A stretch of DNA of 64,000 bases from Begonia masoniana (taxonomy: Eukaryota; Streptophyta; Magnoliopsida; Cucurbitales; Begoniaceae): NCBI GenBank assembly GCA_022432975.1, contig CM039510.1, positions 33,846,454 through 33,910,453 of the forward strand, written 5' to 3'. The position numbers were made by a program, and so were the translations under genes. How positions within the stretch are numbered: the first letter of the stretch is position 1; every line of letters begins with the position of its first letter. Shown here in pieces: positions 23,340 to 36,685 of this stretch. A model generated the notes under the pieces. It saw nothing but the letters and a program-made list of their open reading frames with translations, searched no databases and was not told the DNA's origin.

Positions 23340-23940
23340 CATCTGCCGACGGGCAGTGTAGAATACTTCAGCCGATGAGCGGAAGCTCCAGCTTTTAATC
23401 TGCATCTACCGATAGAGAAATAAACCCACATCTACCGACGGTCACGTGCCCGCCACGTAACACATCAATCTCTTTCCAGCAGTAGACATCTACCGATATA
23501 CATGTGCAAACCACGTGCTCCTTTAATATATCTTCCGATAGAGTACATCTACCGGTGATTAAAATACACTACATCGCCCGATGACCAACCAGTGAAACAT
23601 AAGGCTCACACATGCCGATCGCTAGACGACAAGCACAGAGATTGCTTCAGCCGGTAGTGACTAACTTACTTCGACACTTACTTCATCCGATGTTTGAAAT
23701 ACTCTACATCTATCGGTCACTAGACGACAAAATGACATTTACATTATCCGGTAACCTAAATACACTTGATCTGCCGGTCACTAGGCGACAAAACCACATT
23801 TTCATCATCCGGTGACAAAACGACAACTACATTCTCATCATCCGGTGACTAAACATACTACATCATCCGGTGAAGAAACATACTAATTGTTCAACTCCTA
23901 TCATTTGACATCCGCCGATGACGTCAGCCAGATGATTGCC
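23340..23940. repeat. ATCGGYAGATG-type minisatellite in the Tekay 2 3' LTR
   Basis: On the plus strand the complement words CATCTACCGAT and CATC(A/C)TCCGGTGAC recur many times (for example near 23402, 23430, 23488, 23546, 23768, 23838). The same cluster is present in the 5' LTR at about 32970-33560. Confidence 0.85.
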
Positions 23941-24835
23941 TCATCCAGCTTCTATCGTACAGTAGTGAAACACTATAATCATCAAACAACTTCATTCAAC
24001 AGGAAAGTACCACAACTCACCCAAATCTTAACTTAGTAACTATAAACCTCAAAGAGTGACAATCATAGACTCATCCAGAATTACACATAGCGGAAGACTT
24101 AAGCAAAACAGACCATTCGATAATCTTTAAAATCATTATCAGACTCTGAAGTCTATCAATCAAATCCGAACTTCATTGCTATAAGAAATTCTATTCTACT
24201 TAGGCATCTGTTTATCATAAACTTTACTAACATACTATGAGCATAACCAGGGAACTTAATCACCTGTCCAGCCTTGCACTGTCATACTGAGCATCCTCCG
24301 GAAACAAGCTTTAAACATCATCTCTGAATTGGAAATCCTCACCTGTTAGCTCTTCACTTACATCATAAGGTTTAACTATAAGCCTAATGCTTAGTAAGGA
24401 ATGCAACACTAACACGGATGCATGAATGCATGATTCAAAAAAACACATGTTCATGAGTCTTTTGTTGTTCATATCTTTGCTCGTAATCATCATTCATAGT
24501 CATGGATCATATTCATCATTCATAATCTTTGATCATATTCTTCATTTAAGTTGTGTGGAATAAGAGAAGATTTGTGCCGGTAAAGGGGGTTCAACAGTGA
24601 GTTTGATCTTGGTCCCTACTGCGGGTCGTATTCATATGTCCCTCTTTTGGACTGTGACATACGCCGAACCGCCCCCAACCCTCACTTAGTCCACATTGCA
24701 TAAGTTTTATTTTCTTACTTTGTTCATGAGAAAACCATGCTCTTAAAACATTTTCATATGCATAAAATAGTCATGATGCATGTACATGGAAATCCTTAAA
24801 TCATCAAGCTACAGAATAGAGCACTATCCAACATG

Positions 24836-27319
24836 TGTAACACCCGAGTTAACGACCAGGTGGTTTTCTTAACTGTATTAACGGTCATAAATATTTAATC
24901 TTCGTAGTTTAGGATTTATGCCAAGCTTAATTAATTACATGTGGATCTAAACTAGGTTGAGTGGCAAAGTTGTAATAATGGAGGATTGAGGCCAGTATTT
25001 AAAGGAAAAGGAAAGGGATTTAAACCTCATTTAAACCACTGTAGCCGACACCTCCATTTCCGGCGATTTCTTCTCTCCCAAAGTCCCCGCTCTCTGCTAT
25101 CAGCAAACTCTCCTCGACGGCCGGTTTACTCCGCCACCACTCGACTACTCTGCGCCTGAGGTATGCATTAGACAATGTGGCTATCTGTTAGTTTATTAGC
25201 TCTGTTTTCAGCTCTGTATTGAAGTTTTGGATTCTTCAATGGCTGAGTATTGATAAGAACATTTTGAAACCCGAGATTGGTAATGTCATTCCGAATCGAT
25301 TCTGGACATTTAAAACAACCAACCCTGAGTTATCATTTATCGAATCCGTCTGTTTTGATTTTTGGATTTCGGGTTACATTGAGTATTAAACTAAGAACTC
25401 GGGAATGACTCTTAGCTATTAGATCTTAGGATAACTTGAGATTAGAACTATTAGGATTTTGTTTTAACTACTGCAATGTAAATGTTCTAGGTGAAGAAGT
25501 TTGAAGAGGAAGGAACTCAAAGTGCTAAGGAGACCAGGTAAGTGAATGTATAGGTTTCTCGGTCATTAGGACCCTACATCAGAGGATACTAAGTAGAATG
25601 TTATGTGATGATTAGAAACTCCCTTATGCGGATGTCTAGTGTTATTGATGACGTTTAGTTCGAAAGTAATATTTCATGATGGATAATGCTCTGCTCTGTA
25701 GCTTGATGTTTTAAGAGTTTCCATATTCACGCATCATGAAAGTTTTATGCATATGAAGATGTTTTAAAAGTATGTTTTCTCATGAACAAGATAAGATGAT
25801 AAAATCCCTGCAACGTGGTTGAGTGAGGGTTGGAGGCGGTTCGGCGTATGTCACAGTCCAAAGAAGGACATATGAATACGACCCGCAGTAGGGACCATGA
25901 TCAAAATCACTGTCGAACCCCCTTTACCGGCACAAATCCTCTCTCATTCCACACAACTGAAATGATGAATATGAACAATGATTATGAACAATGATTACGA
26001 ATGATGAATATGATTCATGATTATGAATTATGAATATGAATAAGAATATGAACAAGAAATGATCTATGAGCATGTTTTCTCTGAATTATGCATTCATGCA
26101 CTCATGTTAATGTCGCATTCCTTACTAAGCATTAGGCTTATAGATGAACCTTATGATGTAGGTGAAGAGACTACATGTGAAGATACTAACTTCAAAGAGG
26201 ATATTTAAAGCTGGTTGCTGGAGGATACTCAAAGTGACAGTACGGGACTGGAGAGGCGATTATGACCCCTGGTTATTGCTCCCTTATGTCAGTAAGAATA
26301 TAAGAACTGGAATTATGTAGGATGGTGCTAGCATTGTTTGAGTTAACTTTTGAGTCTGGGATTGGATATGAGGATATGTTCCTTTTAAAGGATTTATGTC
26401 ATGCAAGTCTTCCGCTATTTATACTCTGAATGAATTTGTTATACCAGTAAGAGCCTTTCTTAGCTAAGTTGTGTTATGTGAAAGTTGGATGAATCCTTTT
26501 GGTAGGAGTTTTCTACCGGAAGATGTGTTTTCTCCTATCGGTAGAAGTAAGTAGTAATTTTGTCGTCTAGCGATCGGCAGATGTAGAGTGTTTAGCCATC
26601 GGATGATGAAAGTGCTATTTTGTCATCTAGCGATCGGCAGACGTAGAGTGTTTAGCCATCGAATGATGAAAGTATAGTTTTGTCGTCTAGCGATCGGTAG
26701 ATGTAGAGTGTTTAGCCATCGGATGATGAAAGTATAGTTTTGTTGTCTAGCGATCGGCAATGTAAAGTGTTTAGTGATCGAATGACGTAAAGCTTGTAAG
26801 CTATCGGAAGATGTCATAGATGAACACATGAATTTCACATGTCTATCGGTAGATGTTTTAATGAGTCACGAGAGCTGCACGTGTCCATCGGTAGATGTCC
26901 ACTACCGGATGATGTTTTAAGTGATCACGTGAGAAGCACGTATCGGTAGATGTTTTTCTGCCGGGCGTCGGTAAGAGAGTTGTGTGGAGTGCACGATACA
27001 AATCGGATGGTGCGAGCTCTGATGCATGCAAACCCATGCAATCCGAGATCGATGAAGTCGACCGACTTGGGGCAATTCATCTCCGCCCGACTATGTCTTA
27101 GAACCGATGATCGTGTGTGGTCGCTCGTGTCTGTGAGCGATTAAGTAAGTAATATCATGAAGAAGTCAGGTACAAGGGATTAATTTTCCATCAGATAAGT
27201 TGAAGTCTGTAAGTCTGCTAGATACACTGCTAAAAAAAAAAAGAGAAGAGAGTCCACTTATGAATTAAAGTTTTAAGTAAAGTCAAGAATTTCGTGGCGA
27301 TCCTCCCCAGGTCGTTACA
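24836..27319 (+). mobile_element. Solo Tekay LTR (2484 bp), opposite orientation, TSD ACATG
   Basis: The insert begins TGTAACACCCG and ends GGTCGTTACA, with ACATG on both sides (24831-24835 and 27320-27324). Its start is the reverse complement of the end of the host LTR (for example the block with CTAGGTTGAGTGGC), so it belongs to the same or a sister family and lies in the plus orientation. It holds no coding region. It is more diverged from the host LTRs than they are from each other, so it descends from a different copy. Confidence 0.92.
26515..26960. repeat. ATCGGYAGATG minisatellite in the nested Tekay solo LTR
   Basis: Around 26560-26770 a composite unit of about 60 bp (25-bp plus 35-bp parts) repeats at least three times: GCGATCGGYAGATGTAGAG followed by CCATCGGATGATGAAAG and TTTTGTCGTCTAG. 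Further single cores lie at 26840-26955. Confidence 0.9.
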
Positions 27320-28204
27320 ACATGAGACCTTACCATTGAGCTAATCATCAACATAATGTTAGACAGTAACATAAGGGAACTACAAATCATCGTATGAGTT
27401 TCTACCTAGCATCCTTTGATGTAGGGTCCTAATGACCAAGAAACCTGTACATTCACTTACCTGTTTTCCTTAGCAACTTGAGCTCCTTTTCTTCAGACTT
27501 TTTCACCTAAAACATTCACATTGCAGTAGTTAAAACAAAATCCTAGTAGTTCTAAATCTCAAGTCAATCTAAGATTTAATAGCTAAAGTCATTCCTGAAT
27601 CCTTAGTCTAATACTCTGTGCAGTCTGAATCCAAAAACCGAAATAGACAGACCCGACTATCGATTACTCAGGGTTGGTTATTTTAAATGTCCAGAATTGA
27701 TTCGGAATGACATTACCACTCTTAGCTTCTAAAATATCCTTATTAATACTCGGCCATTGAAGAATCCAGAACTTCAACACCGAGCTGAAATCAGAGCTTA
27801 ACAACTAACAGATAACTACCTTGCCTATTTCATACCTTGGGCATGGATTCGTAGGGAATGCAGGCCTGAAGCCGGTCGTCGACGAGAAGGATCACTGGAA
27901 ACAGAGAGCGAGAGCTCGGGAGAGAAGAAGTCCGCCGAGAGTAGAAGATATCGGCTACAGTGGTTTAAATAAAGTTTAAACCCTTTCCATTTTCGTTAAA
28001 TACCGGTCTCAAACCTCCATTATTACAACTTTGCCACCCAACCTAGTTTAAATCCACATGTAATGAATTAAGCTCGGCATAATATTATAAACCGGTAAAA
28101 TTAACTAAACACGACCGTTAAAACGGTTAAGGAAATCACCTGGTCGTTATTTCGGGTGTTACATCCACCCCTCCTTAAATAAAATTTTCGTCCTTGAAAA
28201 TTTA

Positions 28205-29761
28205 TCAAACAAATATCTCTGGATATTTGTCTAACATGTCCTGTCGTCGCTCCCAAGTGGCTTCTTCGATGCCATGATTCTTCCATAAAACTTTGACTAA
28301 TGGAATCTCTTTATTCCTCAGAGTCTTAACTGCAGATTCCAATATCTGAACCGGCTTTTCTTCATACACCAGTGTCGGCTCTAACTCAATATTCGTTGGC
28401 TGAACAACTTGTGTCGGATCTCGTATGCATTTCCTTAACATTGACACATGAAAGACATTGTGAACTTTATCCAATGGTGGAGGCAAATGCAGTCTATAGG
28501 CTGTACTACCAATTCTAGCCAAGACAGGGAAGGGCCCAACAAACTGTGCAGTAAGTTTACCCTTTTTGCCAAATCTTAAGACTCCCTTGAACGGTGAAAC
28601 CTTCAGGAATACATCATCCCCGACCGAAAATTCAAGATCCCTCCTCCTATGGTCTGCATAACTCTTCTGCCGGCTTTGAGCAGTCATCATCCTCTTCCTA
28701 ATAATAGAAATCTTTTCAGACATCTGCAGCAAAAGTTCGGGTCCTAGAAGTTTTGCTTCATCAACCTCATCCCAATATAGAGGTGACCTACATTTCCTGT
28801 CATACAGTGCTTCATAAAGTGCCATACCAATGGTGGACTAGTAGCTGTTGTTGTAGGAGAACTCAACCAGAGGTAAGTATCGACTCCAGGATGACTGGAA
28901 ATCTAGTACACACGCCCTCAACATGTCTTCAAGTATCCGAATAGTCCTCTCAGATTGACCATCTGTCTGTGGGTGAAAGGCAGTGCTGAAGGATAACCTT
29001 GTGCCAAGTGTGCCTTGTAGACCTTTCCAGAACCGAGAGGTAAACCTGGGATCACGATCAAAGACAATAGATACAGGAATTCCATGCAACCTAATAACTT
29101 CCTGTACGTACAGATCAGCAAGCTGGTCCATCGAGTAGGTTGTTCTGACAGGTAAGAAATGGGCTGATTTCGTCAGTCTATCAATCACAACCCAAATACT
29201 ATCATGTCCTTTAGTTGTCTTAGGTAATCCTACTACGAAATCCATAGCTATGTGTTCCCACTTCCATTCAGGAATAGGTAAAGGCTGAAGGGTATCTCCT
29301 GGACGCTGGTGCTCGGCTTTGACTTGTTGGCATACCAAGCATGACTCTACATACTTAGCAACATCCCTTTTTAAGTTAGGCCACCAGTAGAGTAACTTCA
29401 GGTCTCGATACATCTTGGTGCTGCCAGGATGCACAGAAAAGGGAGACAAATGTGCCTCGGCCAAGATTAACTTACGTAATCCCTCATCATTAGGGACATA
29501 CCATCGATTCCTAAACCTCAGAATTCCATCTTTGGAAAGACTAAACTCGGAGGTGGTGTCCTTCAATTTGCTCATTATGCTGATATTCTCCTCTGAATTC
29601 CTCTGTTGTGCCTCTTTGATCTTTTCCAAAACCGTTGGTTGAATGGTCAAATCGGCAAGTAAGGTTGATAACTTTGGTACTATCTCCAACTCAAATCTCT
29701 GAACTTCTGTCCTCAAAGGTATAGACATAGTTGACACAACGGGTTGCATTATTGTTGACAT
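28205..29761 (-). pseudogene. Tekay element 2 integrase and chromodomain, one internal stop
   Basis: The frame 29761-28838 carries the HHCC finger (HLSPFSVHPG...CLVCQQVK) and integrase core residues ([37 protein letters not shown]). It stops at 28838-28840 (TAG), where the sister element 1 has glutamine in NNSFQATIG. The same frame resumes at once (28825-28205) with [18 protein letters not shown] and a chromodomain ([20 protein letters not shown]). Apart from this stop the region looks intact. Confidence 0.9.
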
Positions 29762-29828
29762 CCTGCTTAATGCATCAGCTACAGAGTTAGCCTTACCCGG
29801 GTGGTACCTGATCTCAAAGTCGTAATCC

Positions 29829-31213
29829 TTAACAAATTTCCAACCAACGTCTCTGCCTCATGTTCAATTCCTTTTGTGTAAAGAGGTACTTTAGACTTTT
29901 ATGGTAAGAAAACACCTCACACTGTTGTCCATATAAATAGTATCTCCACATTTTCAAAGCAAAAACAACAGCGGCTAATTCTAAATCATGGGTGGGATAG
30001 TTCTGTTCATAACTCTTTAGCTGTCCTGGAGGCATACGCTACAACTTTACCCTCTTGCATCAAAACACAGCCCAAACCAACTTTAGATGCATCACAGTAT
30101 ACGCTAAACTTTCCTTCTTCGGTTGGAAGAGTCAATACAGGGGCTGTTGTTAACTTCAATTTCAATGTTTGGAAGCTACCCTCACAAGCTTCGGTCCAAG
30201 AATACTTATTGTCCTTCTTTGTCAGATTCGTCAGGGCCTTAGCTATCATAGAAAATCTTTTGATGAACTTCCTGTAATACCCTGCTAAACCAAGAAAACT
30301 ACGGACTTCACTGGCATTCCTTGGCTGTGGCCAATCCTTAACAGCCTGAATTTTAGTTGGATCTACTGATATGCCATCGGCAAAAACAATATGACCTAAG
30401 AAGTTGACTTTATCTAGCTAGATTTCACACTTTGACAGCTTTGCATAGAGTTGCTGTTGTTTCAGGGTTGTCAAAACTATCCTTAAATGTTTCTCGTGAT
30501 CAGCTTTAGTCCGTGAATAAATTAAGATATCATCTATGAACACAATTACAAACTTGTCCAAGTAATCACGAAACACTTGATTCATCAGGTCCATAAAGGC
30601 TGCTGGTGCATTAGTCAGTCCAAATGACATTACAAGGAATTCATAATGTCCATAACGGGTCCTTGAAGGCAGTTTTAGGTATATCACTCTCCTTAACCTT
30701 CAGTTGGTAATACCCTGAACGCAAGTCAATCTTTGAAAACACTTTAGCTCCTTGTAATTGGTCAAACAAGTCATCAATTCGGGGCAATGGGTACTTATTC
30801 TTAATTGTCAACTTGTTCAATTCCCTGTAATCTATACACATTCTAAGGGAACCATCTTTCTTTTTAACGAATAAGACAGGTGCACCCCAAGGAGAACTGC
30901 TAGGGCGTATAAATCCCTTGTCTACTAATTCATGCAGTTGGACTTTTAATTCCTTCAACTCAACAAGCGCCATGCGGTATGGATTCTTAGACACCGGTAA
31001 TGCCTCGGGGTACGTATCTATTACAAACTCTATTTTCCTATCAGGTGGCAAACCAGGCAAATCATCCAAAAATGCCTCAGGGAACTCTCGGACTATGGGA
31101 ATATCCTGTAATTCTACTCTATCCTTCATCCGAACATCCATTACACTAGTCAGGTAACTCTCACATCCATTTTTCAATAATCGATGAATCTCTAAGGGGG
31201 ATATAATCGGCAT
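29829..31213 (-). pseudogene. Tekay element 2 reverse transcriptase and RNase H, broken
   Basis: RT parts are [50 protein letters not shown] and DLRSGYYQL (31213-30641), then after a frameshift [20 protein letters not shown] and the active-site region [10 protein letters not shown] (30687-30418). A TAG at 30418-30420 replaces the usual tryptophan after KCE(F/I). RNase H follows as [19 protein letters not shown] (30249-30007) and, after another frameshift, [19 protein letters not shown] (30035-29829). The histidine of the usual SDHKSL is kept but D reads Y (SYHKSL). Confidence 0.9.
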
Positions 31214-31218
31214 TTTAC

Positions 31219-32627
31219 TTATCTTAGGAATAGCTTGGAAGAATAATGATCACCATTTGGAGGTCGAAAATCAACCATCCCAGATCTACAACTTATTGTG
31301 GCATAATGCCTGAATAACCAATCCATTTCTAATATCACCTCATACCCTTTCATGTCAATTTCAATCAGTTCTACATATAGTTTCTTACCTCCTAAGGACA
31401 CAACATCACCTTTAACAATCTGTTCAGAACGTAGGGACTTCCCTGATGGTAACATAACATTATATGACCTTTCGGCTGGTGAAAGTTCTAAGTTGTGATT
31501 GCATACAAACAAGGTTGATATAAACGAGTGTGTGGCTCCTGTATCTATAAGTGTGTAAGCAGCAAAACTACAGATCATAATGGTACCTGTTATGACTATA
31601 TGCTGCTCAGCTTCCTCATCTTCCATCATAGCATAAACTCTAGGTGCTACCCTTGCACGGTTCTGATCTGGCGGCATGGGACAGTCTCTGACTATATGTC
31701 CAACCTTATCACATCTGAAACAGCGGCCAGAACGCAACTTGCATTCGCCAGGGTGGTTCTTTTGACAGGTGGGGCATAAGGGCGCCAGAGGCCTCTTTCC
31801 TTTTCCTTGGTCATCATTCTGGTTGTAAGGCCTCTTCACACCTTTCAGCTGCTGTGGTCCCCTGTTCTGCTGTGGCTGCCAGCCCTTGTTCTGTCGTGGT
31901 GGCTGTTGAACATCCTTGGTAGTCTTCTTTGACTGATCACGCTGCTCATACACTGTTATTTCAGCCTCCTCCATTTTCAAGGCCTTAGCTGTGACTTCGG
32001 TATACGGCACATTGTAGATACCAGCAATTTTCACTTTCATATACAAGCTTGGCTTCAATCCTTGAACAAACTGATAGATCTTATCCTCCTCATCCTATAC
32101 CAGACGGGATGCAAATCGAGACAAGGTCTCAAATCTGCATATGTAATCCGTTACTGAACCAGTCTGTCAGTAGATTCATAAACTCCTTTTTCTTACTGGC
32201 CCGAACAGTTCGATTAAAATATTTGTCAAAGAAGGCAGTCTTGAACCTTCCCCAGGTCATAGCTCCTACGTCAGTCGTGCCCTGAATCGAGTCCCACCAA
32301 TGCCTCGCATCCAGTTCCAAATGATAGACGGCGCATATGACCTTATCTCCCTCGTCCACCTTTGCATACTTGAACATGTCCTCCATCTTTCGAATCCATT
32401 CTTCAGCAAAAACAGGATCTGAAACTTGACCATTGAAAGTCGGGGGTCGAAGCCGGTGAAAACGCTCATCCCCATGTTCTTGGGCAATATTCGTACTCGA
32501 ATTCCCTTGTTCTTCCCTGGCGGTCATGAGTTGCTCAACTTGGCGAGATTGACGAATTACTAACTCAGTTAGTTGAGCAATAGTGTGGACTATCCACGTT
32601 ATCATCTCTCTGTTGACCTCTCACCAT
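31219..32627 (-). pseudogene. Tekay element 2 gag and protease, broken
   Basis: A start at 32627 (MVRGQQRDD) is followed by a frameshift into the main gag frame (32605-32129: RPPTFNGQVSDPVFAEEWI, YHLELDARHWWDSI) and another break into the frame 32058-31219. The latter holds a CCHC knuckle (CFRCDKVGHIVRDC, about 31688-31729) and the aspartic protease site LIDTGATHSFIS. Gag packages RNA and the protease processes the polyprotein. The primer site lies about 145 bp upstream. Confidence 0.88.
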
Positions 32628-32770
32628 CTTGGGATTCCTAAACAATTAGTCATAAACACATCTTAACTTAACGACATTGCTAGAATCATAAACACTTACA
32701 GTTGCTGGAGTGTGCTCATGTGACAGTCAGTGCTGGAAGGCAGTCTGCAGAATCGGTTTTAGAACCGGTT

Positions 32771-32786
32771 TTGCTTTGATACCAAA
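32771..32786 (-). promoter_or_regulatory. Primer binding site of Tekay element 2
   Basis: The minus strand reads TTTGGTATCAAAGC beside the 5' LTR end at 32788. It matches the initiator-methionine tRNA complement except for an A in place of G. Confidence 0.85.
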
Positions 32787-32787
32787 T

Positions 32788-35306
32788 TGTAACGACCACA
32801 GTAGGGCCGAGACCAAACCATGACTCCTTTAAACTTGTTTGTATATCTTTACTGTTCTTATTTAGGATATGCCCATGTTCTTTTCCCTTTTTAAAAAAAA
32901 AACAATCAAACTTAACTTAAGACACTTCATGCGATTTATTAAACATTGCTCAGTTAATGAAATACAGCACACATCTGCCGACGGGCAGTGTAGAATACTT
33001 CAGCCGATGAGCGGAAGCTCCAGCTTTTAATCTGCATCTACCGATAGAGAAATAAACCCACATCTACCGACGGTCACGTGCCCGCCACGTAACACATCAA
33101 TCTCTTTCCAGCAGTAGACATCTACCGATATACATGTGCAAACCACGTGCTCCTTTAATATATCTTCCGATAGAGTACATCTACCGGTGATTAAAATACA
33201 CTACATCGCCCGATGACCAACCAGTGAAACATAAGGCTCACACATGCCGATCGCTAGACGACAAGCACAGAGCTTGCTTCAGCCGGTAGTGACTCACTTA
33301 CTTCAACACTTACTTCATCCGATGTTTGAAATACTCTACATCTACCGGTCACTAGACAACAAAATGACATTTACATTATCCGGTAACCTAAATACACTTG
33401 ATCTGCCGATCACTAGGCGACAAAAACCACATTTTCATCATCCGGTGACTAAACGACAACTACATTCCCATCATCCGGTGACTAAACATACTACATCATC
33501 CGGTGAGGAAACATACTAATTGCTCAACTCCTATCATTTGACATCTGCCGATGACGTCAGCCGGATGATTGCCTCATCCAGCTTCTATCGTACAGCAGTG
33601 AAACACTATAATCATCAAACAACTTCATTCAACAGGAAAGTACCACAACTCACCCAAATCTTAACTTAGTAACTATAAACCTCAAAGAGTGAGAATCATA
33701 GACTCATCCAGAATACACATAGCGGAAGACTTAAGCAAAACAGACCATTCGATAATCTTTAAAATCATTATCAGACTCTGAAGTCTATCAATCAAATCCG
33801 AACTTCATTGCTATAAGAAATTATATTCTACTTAGGCATCTATTTATCATAAACTTTACTGACATACTATGATCATAACTAGGGGACTTAATCGCCTGTC
33901 CAGCCTTGCACTGTCATACTGAGCATCCTCCCGCAACCAGCTTTAAACATCATCTCTGGATTGGAAATCCTCACCTGTTAGCTCTTCACCTACATCATAA
34001 GGTTTAACTATAAGCCTAATGCTTAGTAAGAAATGCAACACTAACACGGATGCATGAATGCATGATTCGGAAAAACACATGTTCATGAGTCTTTTGTTGT
34101 TCATATCTTTGCTCGTAATCATCATTCATAGTCATGGATCATATTCATCATTCATAATCTTTGATCATATTCTTCATTTAAGTTGTGTGGAATAAGAGAG
34201 GATTTGTGCCGGTAAAGGGGGTTCAACAGTGAGTTTGATCTTGGTCCCTACTGCGGGTCATATTCATATGTCCCTCTTTTGGACTGTGACATACGCCGAA
34301 CCGCCCCCAACCCTCACTTAGTCCACATTGCATAAGTTTTATCTTCTTACTTTGTTCATGAGAAAACCATGCTCTTAAAACATTTTCATATGCATAAAAT
34401 AGTCATGATGCATGTACATGGAAATCCTTAAATCATCAAGCTACAGAATAGAGCACTATCCAACATGAGACCTTACCATTGAGCTAATCATCAACATAAT
34501 GTTAGACAGTAACATAAGGGAACTACAAATCATCGTATGAGTTTCTACCTAGCATCCTTTGATGTAGGGTCCTAATGACCAAGAAACCTGTATATTCACT
34601 TACTTGTTTTCCTTAGCAACTTGAGCTCCTTTTCTTCAGACTTTTTCACCTAAAACATTCACATTGCAGTAGTTAAAACAAAATCCTAGTAGTTCTAAAT
34701 CTCAAGTCAATCTAAGATTTAATAGCTAAAGTCATTCCCGAATCCTTAGTCTAATACTCTGTGCAGTCTGAATCCAAAAAACGAAATAGACAGACCCGAC
34801 TATTGATTACTCAGGGTTTGGTTATTTTAAATGTCCAGAATCGATTCGGAATGACATTACCACTCTCAGCTTCTAAAATATCCTTATTAATACTCGGCCA
34901 TTGAAGAATCCAGAACTTCAACACCGAGCTGAAATCAGAGCTTAACAACTAACAGATAACTACCTTCCCTATTTCATACCTTGGGCGTGGATTCGTAGGG
35001 AATGCAGGCCTGAAGCCGGTCGTCGACGAGAAGGATCACTGGAAACAGAGAGCGAGAGCTCGGGAGAGAAGAAGTCGCCGAGAGTAGAAGATGTCGGCTA
35101 CAGTGGTTTAAATGAAGTTTGAACCCTTTCCATTTTCTTTAAATACCGGTCTCAAACTTCCATTATTACAACTTTGCCACTCAACCTAGTTTAAATCCAC
35201 ATGTAATGAATTAAGCTCGGCATATCATTCTAAATTGGGAAAATTAACTAAACACGACCGTTAAAACGGTTAAGGAAATCACATGGTCGTTATTTCGGGT
35301 GTTACA
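32788..35306 (-). repeat. 5' LTR of Tekay element 2
   Basis: It is 2519 bp, edges TGTAACGACC and CGGGTGTTACA on the plus strand, and matches the two arms of the 3' LTR throughout. The ATCGGYAGATG-type words lie at about 32970-33560. Confidence 0.93.
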
Positions 35307-35427
35307 TCTAGAATCTGATTGAAAAATTAAAGGAATTATATATACATGTCAAACATGTGCCTAACTTAACAGCAATAGTGTTGGTAAGGTTTAAATTAGT
35401 AACTGCTCATATGATGAAATTGTAAAT

Positions 35428-36685
35428 TGTAGGATCGTTATTGTCTAAGAGTGGGGGGTGAATTAGAAATTTCTTAATCTCTTTTACTAAGTGTAATAAC
35501 CAAATTCTCAATTAATTGCTTACTTATTCAAATAAACAAAGAGATAGAGAAAAACAACACCGAGAGTTTTAACGTGGTTTGGCCAAAACCTGTCTACGTC
35601 CATGCTTCAAGGTTTCCCCCTTGAAGTTCCTTAACTTCTCCTCAACGAGAATTCTAGATCGAACTTCACGGGCGTCGATCTACAACCTTACAACTCTGGA
35701 TTGAACTTCACGGGCGTCAATCCACTGCCTTTACACTTTGATTGATCTTTACGGGCGTCAATCACAGCCTTTACAATTTTACAGATTTGAATAGATGAGC
35801 ACAAAAGCTACACTCTCTCGAAAACAGAATCTCAAGTAGGAATTTTCAGAGTATTACAAAGCTTTTTGCGTATATGGGTTCAAAGAGAGTTTTTGGCAAA
35901 AAGTTCTTCTCCCGAGCTTCTTTCTCTCCTTTTATACTCTGTCTGAAAATCGGCTTCAATTCTAGAGGGCTTCTCATCTGAATATGGAAATATAGCCGTT
36001 GGAGAAACCTCCGTACTTAGACAGCTAGCCGTTGCATTCTGAAGTCGCTTTCGTTCTTCGCCATTAATGATCTGGAGTTTAAGCTCTGGACTAGTATCGT
36101 TATCGCTTCGCGGTCTTTTAAATTTCTGGCACTAAGACTTTGGACGAAAGACGCTTTTCTTTTAAATGTGGACGAGCGTCTGTCTTTTGAGCGTGGACGA
36201 CTACGTCTTTAGTTGTCGTGGACGACAGCGTTTGTCTTTGATTATGGATGACAGCATCTTCCTTTGACCGTAGACGATTGAGTCTTTCCTTTGAGCATGG
36301 ACGATTGGATTTGTCTTGACGATGGACGTTTGAATCTGACTTAAAACCACCTGACTTTCACTGTGACATTTTAACTCTCGCGTGGACGAGAACGTTTGAT
36401 TTCTTTCTCTGATAGTATTTCGTGGACAAATGATTTCGCCTTAACTGTAGACTATTGCTAACAGCTTGACTATGGACTATTAATTTTAGATTAACAACAC
36501 TTAACCACAAAATCGTCAGAAACACTTAATGTCCCTTTTCAAAGGGCATTTCCAAATAAATGCAATAGACATACTACTTCAATTATTCAGAACATATATT
36601 TCATAATCATTTTTATTAATCATAATCATCCAGATTAAAAACATAATCATCAAAAATATAGTGATTAAACACATTTAAGCTAACA
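35428..36685 (-). mobile_element. Solo SIRE-type LTR (1258 bp), TSD TAAAT
   Basis: The edges TGTAGGATCG and TTTAAGCTAACA match the LTRs of SIRE elements 1 and 3. The flanks are TAAAT at 35423-35427 and 36686-36690, a perfect 5-bp duplication. There is no internal region, so it is the product of LTR-LTR recombination. The 121 bp between 35307 and 35427 hold nothing I recognise. Confidence 0.93.
36120..36480. repeat. TGGACGA minisatellite in the solo SIRE LTR, period about 25 bp
   Basis: Successive TGGACGA (or one-base variant) words between about 36164 and 36325 are spaced 25, 25, 26, 26, 27 and 25 bp, with a loosely conserved (T/C)GTCTTT filler between them. Weaker copies continue to about 36475. 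Confidence 0.88.

Larger units (their letters stand above)
23155..28163 (-). repeat. 3' LTR of Tekay element 2, split by a nested solo LTR
   Basis: Two arms, 23155-24835 and 27325-28163, together match the 5' LTR at 32788-35306. The plus-strand edges are TGTAACGACC and CGGGTGTTACA. Differences from the 5' LTR are scattered single bases and small indels, indicating an insertion that is not old. Confidence 0.92.
23155..35306 (-). mobile_element. Ty3/gypsy Tekay-type retrotransposon, element 2 (both LTRs present)
   Basis: Two LTRs of the same family, 23155-28163 (2520 bp once a nested insert is removed) and 32788-35306 (2519 bp), bracket minus-strand gag and pol with a primer site beside the right LTR. 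Flanking pentamers are TCAAG (23150-23154) and TCTAG (35307-35311), a target-site duplication with one mismatch. Internal length is about 4.6 kb. Gag, RT, RNase H and integrase are each interrupted by a frameshift or stop, so the copy is not autonomous. Confidence 0.92.

Noticed and set aside
23340..23940. Reading the ATCGGYAGATG cluster as a transcription-factor binding array
   Set aside because: There is no independent evidence for a bound factor; I report only the repeat and its sharing.
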